A stretch of 12,909 nucleotides of DNA from Chloroflexi bacterium RBG_13_51_18 (GCA_001796495.1 MGMR01000070.1:1-12909), one strand, 5' to 3'; shown: positions 1-7,375, counted from the first letter of the stretch. Numbers and translations are program-made. Notes: generated by a model from the letters alone, not told the origin.

Positions 1-157
1 CCTTAGGATTAGAGCCGGGCCAGCCGCCTTCAATATAATGGATACCCAGCTCATCGAGCTTGCGAGTAATATGCAGCTTGTCCACCACAGAGAAGGATAT
101 GCCTTCACTCTGGGCTCCGTCTCTCAAGGTAGTATCATACAGTTCTACCGATGCCAA
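1..157 (-). CDS. cimA: Citramalate synthase, N-terminal fragment (runs off the window)
   Basis: Only the first 52 codons are present. CimA condenses pyruvate and acetyl-CoA to (R)-citramalate, the entry to the threonine-independent route to isoleucine. The fragment opens with VELYDTTLRDGAQ at residues 4-16, the start of the HMGL-like TIM barrel with the catalytic Arg-Asp pair (R12, D13). It then has GISFSVVDKL (19-28) and YIEGGWPGSNPK (41-52). The GGWPGSNPK wording is typical of the long CimA family; LeuA has an EAGFP-type motif there, as the LeuA of this window does. The start is TTG at 157: leuB's stop TAG is in the same frame just upstream, only one other codon lies between, and a GGAGG sits seven bases before the TTG. 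The gene follows leuB by three bases and is surely co-transcribed. A related 2-isopropylmalate or homocitrate synthase is the alternative, but is less likely. Confidence 0.92.
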   Translation of the reverse strand, partial: MASVELYDTTLRDGAQSEGISFSVVDKLHITRKLDELGIHYIEGGWPGSNPK

Positions 158-160
158 CTT

Positions 161-1255
161 CTATCCTCCCACTTTACCGGCGATGATATCGCCCATCTCT
201 TTTGTTCCCAGCTTGGTCTTGCCTTCACTCATTATATCATAGGTACGATAGCCTTCATTCAAGGCATCTTCGACCGCTTTTTCGACCACCTCCGCTTCTT
301 TCTCCAGAGCGAAGGAGTAACGCAACATCATGGCGGCGCTAAGGATAGTGGCGATAGGATTAGCCATGTTCTGTCCGGCGCGCCGCGGCGCGCTGCCGTG
401 AATCGGTTCATACAGACCGAATATCTTGACCCCGGCCTGCGGCACTCCGGCAATACTAGCCGATGGCAGCATGCCCATCGAACCGGCCAGCATCGAAGCC
501 TCGTCGGTGAGGATATCGCCGAAGGTGTTTTCCGTCACCAGTACATCAAGGTATTTGGGATTCTGGATTATCCGCATTGAGCAGGCATCCACGAGCATAT
601 GCTCCAGCGATATATCCGGGTAGTCATTGGCCACTTCCAGCGCCACCTGACGCCATAAGCGGGAGGACTCCAGAACGTTAGCTTTATCTACCGAGATCAG
701 TTTTTTCTGGCGGCGGCGCGCCAGCTCGAAGCCGACCCTGACAATACGGTCGATTTCCTGCTCCGAGTACAGCATGGAATCGACGGCTTTACGTCCTCCC
801 TCCGTCTGCCAGCGTTTCTTGGGCTTGCCGAAATATAAACCCCCGGTCAGCTCACGCACAAAGATGAAATCGACACCTCTTATCACATCCGGCTTGAGAT
901 TGGTAGAATCGACCAGTACGGGATGAACCTTTACAGGACGCAGGTTGGCGAAAAGCCCCAGGCTCTTACGCAGCTCCAGCAAGCCGTCCTCGGGGCGGAC
1001 TTTAGCCAGGGGGTCGTCCCACTTGGGGCCGCCGACCGCGCCCAGCAATACGGCATCGGCCTTTTTACAGAGTTTCAAAGTAGCTTTAGAGACAGCGACG
1101 CCCTCGGCATCAATGGCGGCACCGCCTACCAGGCGGCTATCGATAATAAATTGATGGCCGTACCTTTTGCCGATGGCATTCAATACCTTAATAGTCTCGT
1201 TGATAACCTCCGGACCGACACCGTCACCGGGTAAAACAACCAGGTTAAATTTCAC
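161..1255 (-). CDS. leuB: 3-isopropylmalate dehydrogenase
   Basis: LeuB oxidatively decarboxylates 3-isopropylmalate to 2-ketoisocaproate with NAD+, and in the citramalate route converts the methylmalate analogue to 2-ketobutyrate. The 364-residue length is normal for the family. Visible features are GDGVGPEV (10-17), the substrate arginines R96 and R106 in LRKSLGLFANLRPVK, R134 in RELTGGLYFG with Y141, catalytic K191 in DKANVLESSRLWR, and the metal ligands D223, D247 and D251 in TENTFGDILTDEASML. The NAD-specific YEPIHGSAP loop is at 282-290. The start is GTG at 1255, preceded by AGGAGG at about six bases. It follows leuD by 27 bases and is followed by cimA three bases later. The isocitrate and tartrate dehydrogenase relatives are excluded in practice by the leu context and motif details. 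Confidence 0.98.
   Translation of the reverse strand: MKFNLVVLPGDGVGPEVINETIKVLNAIGKRYGHQFIIDSRLVGGAAIDAEGVAVSKATLKLCKKADAVLLGAVGGPKWDDPLAKVRPEDGLLELRKSLGLFANLRPVKVHPVLVDSTNLKPDVIRGVDFIFVRELTGGLYFGKPKKRWQTEGGRKAVDSMLYSEQEIDRIVRVGFELARRRQKKLISVDKANVLESSRLWRQVALEVANDYPDISLEHMLVDACSMRIIQNPKYLDVLVTENTFGDILTDEASMLAGSMGMLPSASIAGVPQAGVKIFGLYEPIHGSAPRRAGQNMANPIATILSAAMMLRYSFALEKEAEVVEKAVEDALNEGYRTYDIMSEGKTKLGTKEMGDIIAGKVGG
165..169 (-). promoter_or_regulatory. Ribosome binding site of cimA
   Basis: GGAGG on the minus strand lies inside the last codons of leuB, seven bases ahead of the TTG at 157. It fixes the non-ATG start of cimA, because the leuB stop codon closes the frame immediately upstream and no ATG or GTG is available. 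The arrangement implies translational coupling between leuB and cimA. Confidence 0.8.
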
Positions 1256-1282
1256 TTAAGTCCTCCTGAATCAATCCTCAAA

Positions 1283-1780
1283 TTACGTATGAGCCAGTCT
1301 TTTCTTCGTATACTCGACTAAGCCGCCGGCAGCTATCACCTCGGACATGAAGTCCGGATACGGACTAGCGGTAAATGTCCTGCCGCTGGTCAGGTTTTTA
1401 ATCTTGCCTTCAGCCAGGTCTACTTCCAACGTGTCACCGGCATCGGTGTTATCGACGGCCCCGGCGCACTCAAGTAAAGGCAGGCCGATATTAATAGCGT
1501 TGCGGAAGAAGATGCGGGCAAAGCTGTGGGCGATAACACAGGATATACCAGATGCCTTGATAGCCAGCGGGGCATGCTCACGGGACGAGCCGCAGCCGAA
1601 GTTCGTGGCAGCCATGATGATGTCGCCGGGCTTGACCTTTTTCACGAAGTCGGCATCTATATCCTCCATGCAGTACTTAGCCAGTTCAGCGGGGTCGGAC
1701 ACGTTGAGGTAGCGGGCGGGGATAATAACGTCCGTATTGACATCAGTGCCGTATTTAAAGACCTTGCCTTTTAGCTTCAT
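1283..1780 (-). CDS. leuD: 3-isopropylmalate dehydratase small subunit
   Basis: LeuD is the swivelling-domain subunit of isopropylmalate isomerase, which interconverts 2- and 3-isopropylmalate with the iron-sulfur LeuC subunit. At 165 residues it belongs to the short archaeal/thermophile type rather than the roughly 200-residue proteobacterial type. The conserved FGCGSSREHAP is at 61-71 and the core continues through IAHSFARIFFRNAINIGLPLLE. The segment PARYLNVSD (21-29) falls in the flexible loop that, in this subfamily, contacts the substrate side chain and separates isopropylmalate from homoaconitate enzymes; its exact preference cannot be read here. The ATG at 1780 has an AAGGAGA-type site about six bases upstream. 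Unusually, its partner leuC is 373 bases away across a repeat-bearing gap, so leuD, leuB and cimA may form their own transcript. Confidence 0.96.
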   Translation of the reverse strand: MKLKGKVFKYGTDVNTDVIIPARYLNVSDPAELAKYCMEDIDADFVKKVKPGDIIMAATNFGCGSSREHAPLAIKASGISCVIAHSFARIFFRNAINIGLPLLECAGAVDNTDAGDTLEVDLAEGKIKNLTSGRTFTASPYPDFMSEVIAAGGLVEYTKKRLAHT

Positions 1781-1886
1781 ATTGTCTCCTTTTACGAGTA
1801 GAACGAGGAAATATTTGTTTTATGTGTTTTTAAAAATATTTTTATTAACTTTTAGCTATAAACCGTAGCTGAATTGTCTTTAATTG

Positions 1887-1915
1887 TTTTTACCATTTAT
1901 CTTGTCTTATGTCAA
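1887..1915 (-). promoter_or_regulatory. Candidate sigma-70 type promoter for leuD-leuB-cimA
   Basis: On the minus strand a perfect TTGACA (1915-1910) is followed after 17 bases by TAAAAA (1892-1887), which matches four of six positions of the -10 consensus. Transcription would start near 1880, giving a leader of about 100 bases before the leuD ATG at 1780. The surrounding AT-richness raises the chance of a fortuitous match, so this is a candidate only. Confidence 0.4.
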
Positions 1916-2010
1916 CTTACCTACCCGTTATCAAACCCCACATAATAACTGTAAACTAATATATGGTTACTATCAATTAACTATTGTCACTTTTTCCTTT
2001 TTAGTTTTTA

Positions 2011-2053
2011 CCTCACCCCTTCGACTTCGCTCAGGGCAAGTCCTGCCCTCTCC
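2011..2053. repeat. Interrupted intergenic repeat, copy with TCGACTTCGCTCAGGG centre
   Basis: Outer parts CCTCACCCCT (2011-2020) and CCCTCTCC (2046-2053) flank a 25-base centre at 2021-2045. The four bases CCCT occur on both sides of the centre (2017-2020 and 2046-2049), as if duplicated on insertion. Removing the centre and one CCCT leaves a simple CCTCACCCCTCTCC run. Inside, AGGGCA and TGCCCT can pair as a 6-base stem. The centre shares GCTCAGGGCA with the element at 2116-2125. Confidence 0.6.
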
Positions 2054-2089
2054 AAACGAGTCATTAGAGCGAACATTTTTTTATTTAAA

Positions 2090-2148
2090 ACCCCCTCCTA
2101 ATCCCCCTTCCGCAGGCTCAGGGCAGGCCCTTTACCAAAGGGGGAGGA
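2090..2148. repeat. Interrupted palindromic repeat downstream of leuC
   Basis: Arms TCCCCCTT (2102-2109) and AAGGGGGA (2138-2145) are perfect complements. Between them lies an 18-base segment (2110-2127) flanked by CCCTT on both sides (2105-2109 and 2128-2132). Taking out the segment and one CCCTT gives 9-base arms TCCCCCTTT and AAAGGGGGA around ACC, the same 9-3-9 design as the intact palindrome at 11206-11226. On the minus strand the element begins nine bases after the leuC stop codon, and an alternative pairing ends in AGGGGG followed by TTTT, so it may also weaken or stop transcription leaving leuC. Confidence 0.65.
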
Positions 2149-2153
2149 TGATA

Positions 2154-3410
2154 TTAATGCATGACCTCTTCCGGGTCGATAATCCTGCCCGCCACGGCGC
2201 TGGCGGCTGCCACTGCCGGATTGGCCAGGTAGACTTCCGATTTAGTGCTGCCCATGCGGCCGACAAAGTTACGGTTGGTGGTGGAAATACAGCGTTCCCC
2301 TTCAGCCAAAACGCCCATGTGCCCGCCGAGGCAGGGCCCGCAGGTGGGCGTGCTGAACGCCGCTCCTGCTTTGATAAATATCTCGATAAGCCCCTCGGCT
2401 AAAGCTTCCAGATATACCTGCTGGGAGCCGGGAATGATGATGCAGCGTACGCCCGAGTGAACCCGATGCTTTTTAAGCACCTGGGCGGCCAGGCGCAGGT
2501 CTTCAACTCGACCGTTAGTGCAGCTCCCGATAACCGCCTGGTCGATTTTTACATCACCTACTTCACTCACTGATTTAGCGTTTGCCGGCGAATGCGGTAA
2601 TGACACCTGCGGCTCAATAGAAGTGACATCATACTCAATTACCCTATCGTAGGCGGCATCGACATCAGGTTCATAGACCAAATACGACCGCTTAGCTCTG
2701 GACTTTATGTAAAGCTGTGTCTTATTATCAACATGGAACAGTCCAGCCTTGCCGCCTGCCTCGATGGCCATGTTGGCCATGGTAAAGCGCCCGTCCATGG
2801 AAAGCGCCTCAATAGCATCGCCGGTGAATTCCATCGCGGCGTATAAAGCGCCGTCGACGCCGATATCGCCGATGGTATAGAGAATAAGGTCTTTACCCCC
2901 TACCCACTTGCCAAGATCACCGTTATAAATGAACTTGATGGTGGGCGGGACCTTCATCCAGATATCCCCGGTAGCCATGGCGACGGCAATATCAGTCGAG
3001 CCCATGCCGGTGGCAAAAGCGCCTATCGCACCATAGGTGCAGGTATGTGAATCAGCCCCTATCACAACATCACCGGGAAGCACCAAGCCCTGCTCCGGCA
3101 GGAGGACATGCTCGATACCCATCTCACCGACGTCATAAAATTTAATCCCCTGCTCATGGCAGAACTCACGCATCTGCTTTGCCTGCTCGGCGGAAAGAAT
3201 ATCTTTGTTCGGCACAAAATGGTCGGCCACCATGACGATTTTAGAAGGATCGAAGACCCGTGACACGCCGAGTCGATAGAATTCTTTTATAGCAATAGGC
3301 GCAGTGATATCATTAGACAAAACCATATCAACCGATGCGCTGATAAACTCGCCCGGGACGACCTCGTTTTTTCCGGCATGAGCCGCTAATATCTTTTCTG
3401 CTAGGTTCAC
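2154..3410 (-). CDS. leuC: 3-isopropylmalate dehydratase large subunit
   Basis: LeuC is the [4Fe-4S] aconitase-fold subunit of isopropylmalate isomerase. Its 418 residues match the shorter LeuC/HacA type found in archaea, thermophiles and Chloroflexota rather than the roughly 466-residue enterobacterial form, and the short LeuD here fits that pairing. The cluster ligands are C297 in IGSCTNGR and C357 and C360 in PTCGPCLGGHMG. DSHTCTYGAIGAFATGMGST (120-139) is the aconitase-family signature. The start is GTG at 3410 with AGGAG seven bases before it. leuC follows leuA by 15 bases. With cimA nearby, the same LeuCD probably also isomerises citramalate via citraconate. Homoaconitase is the family alternative, but no lysine genes are nearby. 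Confidence 0.97.
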   Translation of the reverse strand: MNLAEKILAAHAGKNEVVPGEFISASVDMVLSNDITAPIAIKEFYRLGVSRVFDPSKIVMVADHFVPNKDILSAEQAKQMREFCHEQGIKFYDVGEMGIEHVLLPEQGLVLPGDVVIGADSHTCTYGAIGAFATGMGSTDIAVAMATGDIWMKVPPTIKFIYNGDLGKWVGGKDLILYTIGDIGVDGALYAAMEFTGDAIEALSMDGRFTMANMAIEAGGKAGLFHVDNKTQLYIKSRAKRSYLVYEPDVDAAYDRVIEYDVTSIEPQVSLPHSPANAKSVSEVGDVKIDQAVIGSCTNGRVEDLRLAAQVLKKHRVHSGVRCIIIPGSQQVYLEALAEGLIEIFIKAGAAFSTPTCGPCLGGHMGVLAEGERCISTTNRNFVGRMGSTKSEVYLANPAVAAASAVAGRIIDPEEVMH

Positions 3411-3425
3411 GTTATTTCTCCTATT

Positions 3426-4952
3426 TTACCCCAATTTATTCTTTTTGGCCGAAAGCAGGCGATTAAGAGCATTGATATATGCCTTGGCGCTGGAAACGAT
3501 AATATCCGTGTCCGCACCGCGACCGGTGTAAGTTATGCCGTCGCTCTCTATCCTGATTAATACCTCGCCGATAGCGTCGATGCCCTCCGTGACCGATTTC
3601 ACCGAGAACTCGGTAAGCGTATTGGGCACCTTGACGCACAGATTGATGGCCTTGTAAACGGCATCCACCGGGCCGGTGCCGAGGGAGGCACCTTCAATAA
3701 TAGTCTTGCCTTCCGGCCCGATAAGCCTGACAGCCGCCATCGGGAGGCCCTGGTCGCCGCTGGTTACCTGCACGCGGTCAAGGTGATACTCCTCGGAGAT
3801 AGTGCGCTGCTCTTCAGCCACCAGCGATTCGATATCGCGGTCGGTGATATCCTTTTTCTTATCCGCCAGCTCTTTGAAAGAGGCGAAAGCCTTATTCAGG
3901 TCTTCCTCATTTAGCGAGTAGCCCAACTCGGAAAGCCGCTCCTTAAAGGCATGACGCCCGCTGGTCTTGCCCAGCACCAGGCTGCTCGACGGAATACCGA
4001 CGGAACGCGGGTCCATTATCTCGTATGTGGACGACTTTTTAATCATACCGTCCACATGCAGGCCGGACGAATGGCGAAAAGCATTGCCGCCAACGATGGC
4101 CTTGTTGGGCTGCACGGGGAACCCGGTGAGGTCGGAGACCAGGCGACTCGTTCGGTAAATCTGCTTCGTTTCTACATTAGTCGTCAGGCCAAAGAAATCG
4201 GAGCGGGTCTTGATAGCCATGACGATTTCTTCCAGCGCGGCGTTGCCGGCCCTCTCGCCGATGCCGTTGACCGTGGCCTCCACCTGACGGGCGCCCTGCC
4301 TGATAGCTTCCAGGCTGTTAGCAACCGCCAGACCGAGGTCGTTGTGGCAGTGCACGCTGACGACAGCGCGGTCGATGTTGGGAACGTTTTTAAAAACGCC
4401 CTCGATAAGCTCGCCGAACTGGCGGGGCATAGCGTAGCCGACCGTATCCGGAATGTTCACGGTGGAAGCGCCGACATCAATGACAGCCTTCAGCAACTGA
4501 TGGATGAAAGCCGGCTCAGTTCGGGATGCATCCATCGCCGAAAACTCGATATTGTCGGTATATTTGCGGGCGTGCTTTACCGTATCGCAGGACATCTGGA
4601 GAATCTGCTCGCGGCTTTTACGCAGCTGGTAAAACAGGTGAATATCAGAAGATGAGAGGACGATGTGGATGCGGGGATTGGAGGCACTCTTTACCGCTTC
4701 CCAGCTATCATCAACAGCCTTTAGATTGGCGTGGGTCAGCACGCAGATTGAAGGCTGACGTATTTCCTGGGCAATAAGTCGAACAGCTTCAAAATCGCCG
4801 GGGGAAGTGACGGGAAAACCCGCTTCGATAACATCAACGCCCAGTCTTTCCAACTGCCGGGCGATTTCCAGCTTTTCCTGAACGTTTAGTGAACCGCCAG
4901 CCGCCTGCTCCCCATCCCGTAATGTGGTATCAAAGATTATAACCCTGTCCAT
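3426..4952 (-). CDS. leuA: 2-isopropylmalate synthase
   Basis: LeuA condenses 2-ketoisovalerate with acetyl-CoA, the committed step of leucine synthesis. The 508-residue protein has the full bacterial layout: a HMGL-like TIM barrel at about 1-270 with DTTLRDGEQ (8-16; R12, D13), the metal ligands H201 and H203 in VHCHNDLG, and NGIGERAGNA (229-238) closing the active site. A linker region follows, and then the LeuA dimer/allosteric domain at about 370-500, containing the GTGPVDAVYKA segment (426-436), which in this family binds leucine for feedback inhibition. At 139-141 the sequence reads AMD where many LeuA proteins have an Glu-Asp pair; the aspartate is kept. The ATG at 4952 has AAGGAGG about seven bases ahead. 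A separate cimA in the window, and the VIEAGFP motif (41-47), argue for true LeuA activity. Confidence 0.97.
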   Translation of the reverse strand: MDRVIIFDTTLRDGEQAAGGSLNVQEKLEIARQLERLGVDVIEAGFPVTSPGDFEAVRLIAQEIRQPSICVLTHANLKAVDDSWEAVKSASNPRIHIVLSSSDIHLFYQLRKSREQILQMSCDTVKHARKYTDNIEFSAMDASRTEPAFIHQLLKAVIDVGASTVNIPDTVGYAMPRQFGELIEGVFKNVPNIDRAVVSVHCHNDLGLAVANSLEAIRQGARQVEATVNGIGERAGNAALEEIVMAIKTRSDFFGLTTNVETKQIYRTSRLVSDLTGFPVQPNKAIVGGNAFRHSSGLHVDGMIKKSSTYEIMDPRSVGIPSSSLVLGKTSGRHAFKERLSELGYSLNEEDLNKAFASFKELADKKKDITDRDIESLVAEEQRTISEEYHLDRVQVTSGDQGLPMAAVRLIGPEGKTIIEGASLGTGPVDAVYKAINLCVKVPNTLTEFSVKSVTEGIDAIGEVLIRIESDGITYTGRGADTDIIVSSAKAYINALNRLLSAKKNKLG

Positions 4953-4992
4953 GTAAGTTCCTCCTTAAGAGAATATTTCAGCACACAACCGC

Positions 4993-5026
4993 TTAATCCC
5001 CTCTCCTAGATTAGAGAGGGGCTAAT
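4993..5026. repeat. Palindromic repeat in the leuA leader
   Basis: CCCCTCTC (4998-5005) and GAGAGGGG (5014-5021) are perfect 8-base complements around an 8-base loop. The flanking TTAATCCC on the left matches the left flank of the palindrome at 11199-11226 and resembles CTAATCCC at 2098-2105, so this looks like another member of the same degenerate family. It has no T-run on either strand and is therefore not an obvious terminator. It would lie in the 5' untranslated leader of leuA if the promoter at 5087-5115 is used. Confidence 0.6.
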
Positions 5027-5086
5027 AAGGATGAGGCCAATTCTCTTAAAGCAAGAACGATTAGTGTACGACATGGTTAATAATCC

Positions 5087-5115
5087 ATTTTATATGATTT
5101 TACCGATTTTGTCTA
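5087..5115 (-). promoter_or_regulatory. Candidate promoter for leuA-leuC
   Basis: On the minus strand TAGACA (5115-5110) and TAAAAT (5092-5087) each match five of six consensus bases and are separated by 17 bases. The start of transcription would fall near 5080, giving a leader of roughly 128 bases that includes the palindrome at 4998-5021. No T-box, leader peptide rich in Leu codons, or recognised riboswitch was seen in the leader. The rest of the 185-base gap between ilvN and leuA holds no gene. Confidence 0.45.
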
Positions 5116-5137
5116 TACAGCTAGCTTTATTGTCTTT

Positions 5138-5680
5138 TTAAGCCTGCTTTTTAGCGCGGCTTTTGGCGGCTCTCTCTTCAGCGCGCATAACGCCGATATT
5201 ACCCCGTACCATAGCGACGCGCCCGGTACGCGCTATTTCCTTGACGCCAAAGGCCTGCAGCAGTTTGAGCATCGAGCTGATTTTGTCTTCATCGCCGGTA
5301 ATCTCAATAGTCAAAGAATCAGAAGCGACATCGACGATATTGGCGCGGAAGATATCAGCGATTTCAAGTATTTCACTGCGCGTGGCGGATGTGGCTTTCA
5401 CTTTAATAAGCGCCAGCTCGCGGGCGGTAAGCTTTTCGCTGGTAATATCGAAAATCTTCACCACATCTATGAGCTTATCGAGCTGTTTCCTGACCTGTTC
5501 TACAGTTGCCGTAGTGCCGTTGACCGTGATTGTAACGCGGGACAGATGAGGTATCTCGCTGTGCCCAACGGCGATACTATCGATATTAAAGCCGCGGCGG
5601 CGGAAAAGGCTGACCACACGATTAAGGACACCGGGTTTATCGTGGACAATTGCAACTAGCGTGTGCTTCGTCGTTGCCAT
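5138..5680 (-). CDS. ilvN: Acetolactate synthase small (regulatory) subunit
   Basis: IlvN (IlvH type) binds valine and both activates and feedback-inhibits the catalytic subunit IlvB. The 180 residues fold as an N-terminal ACT domain (about 6-80), opening with TLVAIVHDKPGVLNRVVSLF and RRGFNIDSIAVGH (28-40), and a C-terminal ACT-like domain (about 85-160) ending in IARTGRVAMVRG. G17 and N32 align with positions needed for valine feedback in the E. coli IlvH protein; the third such position is D14 here rather than asparagine. A basic tail of about 15 residues extends past the usual end. The ATG at 5680 lies inside the end of ilvB (25-base overlap) with a GAGG seven bases ahead, so the two subunits are translationally coupled. 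Confidence 0.97.
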   Translation of the reverse strand: MATTKHTLVAIVHDKPGVLNRVVSLFRRRGFNIDSIAVGHSEIPHLSRVTITVNGTTATVEQVRKQLDKLIDVVKIFDITSEKLTARELALIKVKATSATRSEILEIADIFRANIVDVASDSLTIEITGDEDKISSMLKLLQAFGVKEIARTGRVAMVRGNIGVMRAEERAAKSRAKKQA

Positions 5681-7365
5681 GCGGACACCTCTTTCTTCGG
5701 CCGTTCTATAAACTCGATATTGGCGGCGCCGGGAGGCACCATGGGATAGACGTTTTCCTCCGGCTCCACCATAAAGTTAAGCAAGAACGGGCCATCATGA
5801 TTCATAGCTTGCTCAATAGCCGGTCTAATTTCCTCGCGCCTGGTCACCTTTATGCCAGCGATACAATAGGCTTCGGCAACTTTCACAAAATCGGGGCAGG
5901 AAATCGGGGTGGCGACATAATTTTTAGCGTAGAAGAGGTCCTGCCACTGCCTTACCATGCCCAGGAAACCGTTATTCATAATGGCTATTTTCACGGCAAT
6001 ATTATCCTGAACGAGAGTTGCCAATTCCTGAATAGTCATCTGAAAGCTTCCGTCACCATCAATCAGCCAAACCATTTTATCGGGACAACCGACCTTGGCG
6101 CCCATAGCCGCGGGCAAGCCGAAACCCATCGTGCCCAGGCCGCCGGATGAGATGAAGGTATTAGGCTCGTGGAAGATATAATGCTGGGCAGCCCACATCT
6201 GGTGCTGGCCGACGCCGGTGACAACAATAGCGTCGCCGCGGGTGGCTTCATACAGCTCGTGGATAATATGTTGCGGCAGGAGAGCGGCGCTATCGTGGAT
6301 ATCCAGTATAGGGTGCTGCTTGCGCCATTCATCCAGCTGCCGTATCCAGTCGATATGCCGATTGGTTTCAATTATTTTTTCCATAGCATACAGCACCGCG
6401 CCGACATCGCCGACGATGGGAACATGGACAGCCACGTTTTTGCCGATTTCCGCCGGGTCCATATCGATGTGAATGATTTTAGCGTGCGGGGCAAAGGCAT
6501 TAACCTTGCCGGTCACACGGTCGTCAAAGCGCATCCCCACGGCAATCAACAGGTCGCAATTTTCAAGAGCCTTGTTGGCATAACCAGTGCCGTGCATGCC
6601 AGCCATGCCGTAGCTCAATACATGGTCTTCCGGGAAGCAGCTGATACCCAGCAGCGTGGTGATGACCGGTATCTGCGCTTTTTCCGCAAAATCTTTAAGC
6701 TGCGGGCTGGCGCCAGAGATAAGGACACCCCTGCCAGCGATAATCAGCGGCTGTTTGGCTTCATTGATCAATTTAGCGGCGCTTTTAAGCTGGGTGGGGT
6801 GGCCGTGAGTAGGCACCTTATAGCCGGGCAGTTCCACCTTGTCCGGGTAGACATATTCAGCCTGGTCTGTCATCACATCCTTGGGGAGGTCGATAAGCAC
6901 CGGACCGGGCCGACCGGACCTGGCGATATAAAAAGCCTCTTTGACAATCCCGGCCAGCGCGCCGGCATCCATAGCCACATAGCTGTGCTTGGTGATGGGC
7001 AAAGTAATACCGGAAATATCGATTTCCTGGAAGGCATCTTTGCCGATTTGCGCCCTGACCACCTGCCCCGTTAACGCAACCATCGGTACGGAGTCCAGAT
7101 ATGCATTGGCGATGCCGGTCACCAGGTTGGTAGCACCGGGGCCTGACGTAGCCATGCAAACGCCGACCTTACCGGTGGCCCGGGCATAGCCATCGGCGGC
7201 ATGCGCGGCACCCTGCTCGTGACGCACCAGTATATGCCGTATTTGAGGATATTGCGGCAGAGTATCATAAAAAGGCAATAAAACACCGCCCGGGAAGCCG
7301 AACATGACATCAACTCCCTCGGCGATTAAACTCTCACATAAAATCTGGGCACCAGTTTTTTTCAT
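5656..7365 (-). CDS. ilvB: Acetolactate synthase large (catalytic) subunit
   Basis: This ThDP- and FAD-dependent enzyme condenses two pyruvates to 2-acetolactate, or pyruvate with 2-ketobutyrate to 2-aceto-2-hydroxybutyrate. The 569 residues include catalytic E50 in VRHEQGAAHAADGYAR, KDAFQEID (109-116), an FAD-domain GMRFDDRVTGK (277-287), and the ThDP motif GDGSFQM (437-443) ending in NN at 464-465. W474 in VRQWQ is the tryptophan at the herbicide site of the biosynthetic AHAS enzymes, which supports biosynthetic rather than catabolic (AlsS) function. The ATG at 7365 has a GGGGG-type site. The gene begins ten bases after ilvD and overlaps ilvN. Related ThDP enzymes (oxalyl-CoA decarboxylase, glyoxylate carboligase) are ruled out by the adjacent regulatory subunit. 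Confidence 0.98.
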   Translation of the reverse strand: MKKTGAQILCESLIAEGVDVMFGFPGGVLLPFYDTLPQYPQIRHILVRHEQGAAHAADGYARATGKVGVCMATSGPGATNLVTGIANAYLDSVPMVALTGQVVRAQIGKDAFQEIDISGITLPITKHSYVAMDAGALAGIVKEAFYIARSGRPGPVLIDLPKDVMTDQAEYVYPDKVELPGYKVPTHGHPTQLKSAAKLINEAKQPLIIAGRGVLISGASPQLKDFAEKAQIPVITTLLGISCFPEDHVLSYGMAGMHGTGYANKALENCDLLIAVGMRFDDRVTGKVNAFAPHAKIIHIDMDPAEIGKNVAVHVPIVGDVGAVLYAMEKIIETNRHIDWIRQLDEWRKQHPILDIHDSAALLPQHIIHELYEATRGDAIVVTGVGQHQMWAAQHYIFHEPNTFISSGGLGTMGFGLPAAMGAKVGCPDKMVWLIDGDGSFQMTIQELATLVQDNIAVKIAIMNNGFLGMVRQWQDLFYAKNYVATPISCPDFVKVAEAYCIAGIKVTRREEIRPAIEQAMNHDGPFLLNFMVEPEENVYPMVPPGAANIEFIERPKKEVSAWQRRSTR

Positions 7366-7375
7366 AAAGCCCCCC

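Larger units (their letters stand above)
1781..2153. other. Gene-free gap between leuC and leuD
   Basis: No credible coding sequence was found on either strand. Positions 1781-2010 are AT-rich and contain a candidate leuD promoter. A weaker alternative promoter reads TTGATA at 1976-1971 and TACAGT at 1953-1948. Positions 2011-2148 carry two palindrome-derived repeat elements. A gap of this size between two obligate partner subunits is out of keeping with the tight spacing of leuA-leuC (15 bases) and leuB-cimA (3 bases). Confidence 0.85.

Noticed and set aside
38..580. A 180-codon plus-strand open frame over cimA and leuB
   Set aside because: It spans the junction of two conserved minus-strand genes and encodes nothing recognisable.
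3951..4655. A 234-codon plus-strand open frame opposite leuA
   Set aside because: It is a shadow of the conserved leuA frame, with no family resemblance.
4998..5021. The palindrome in the leuA leader as a transcription terminator
   Set aside because: No T-run follows on either strand, and it matches a dispersed repeat family.
6169..7074. A 301-codon plus-strand open frame opposite ilvB
   Set aside because: It is antisense to a fully conserved acetolactate synthase, has no recognisable motifs or ribosome site, and is explained by the codon bias of the opposite strand.
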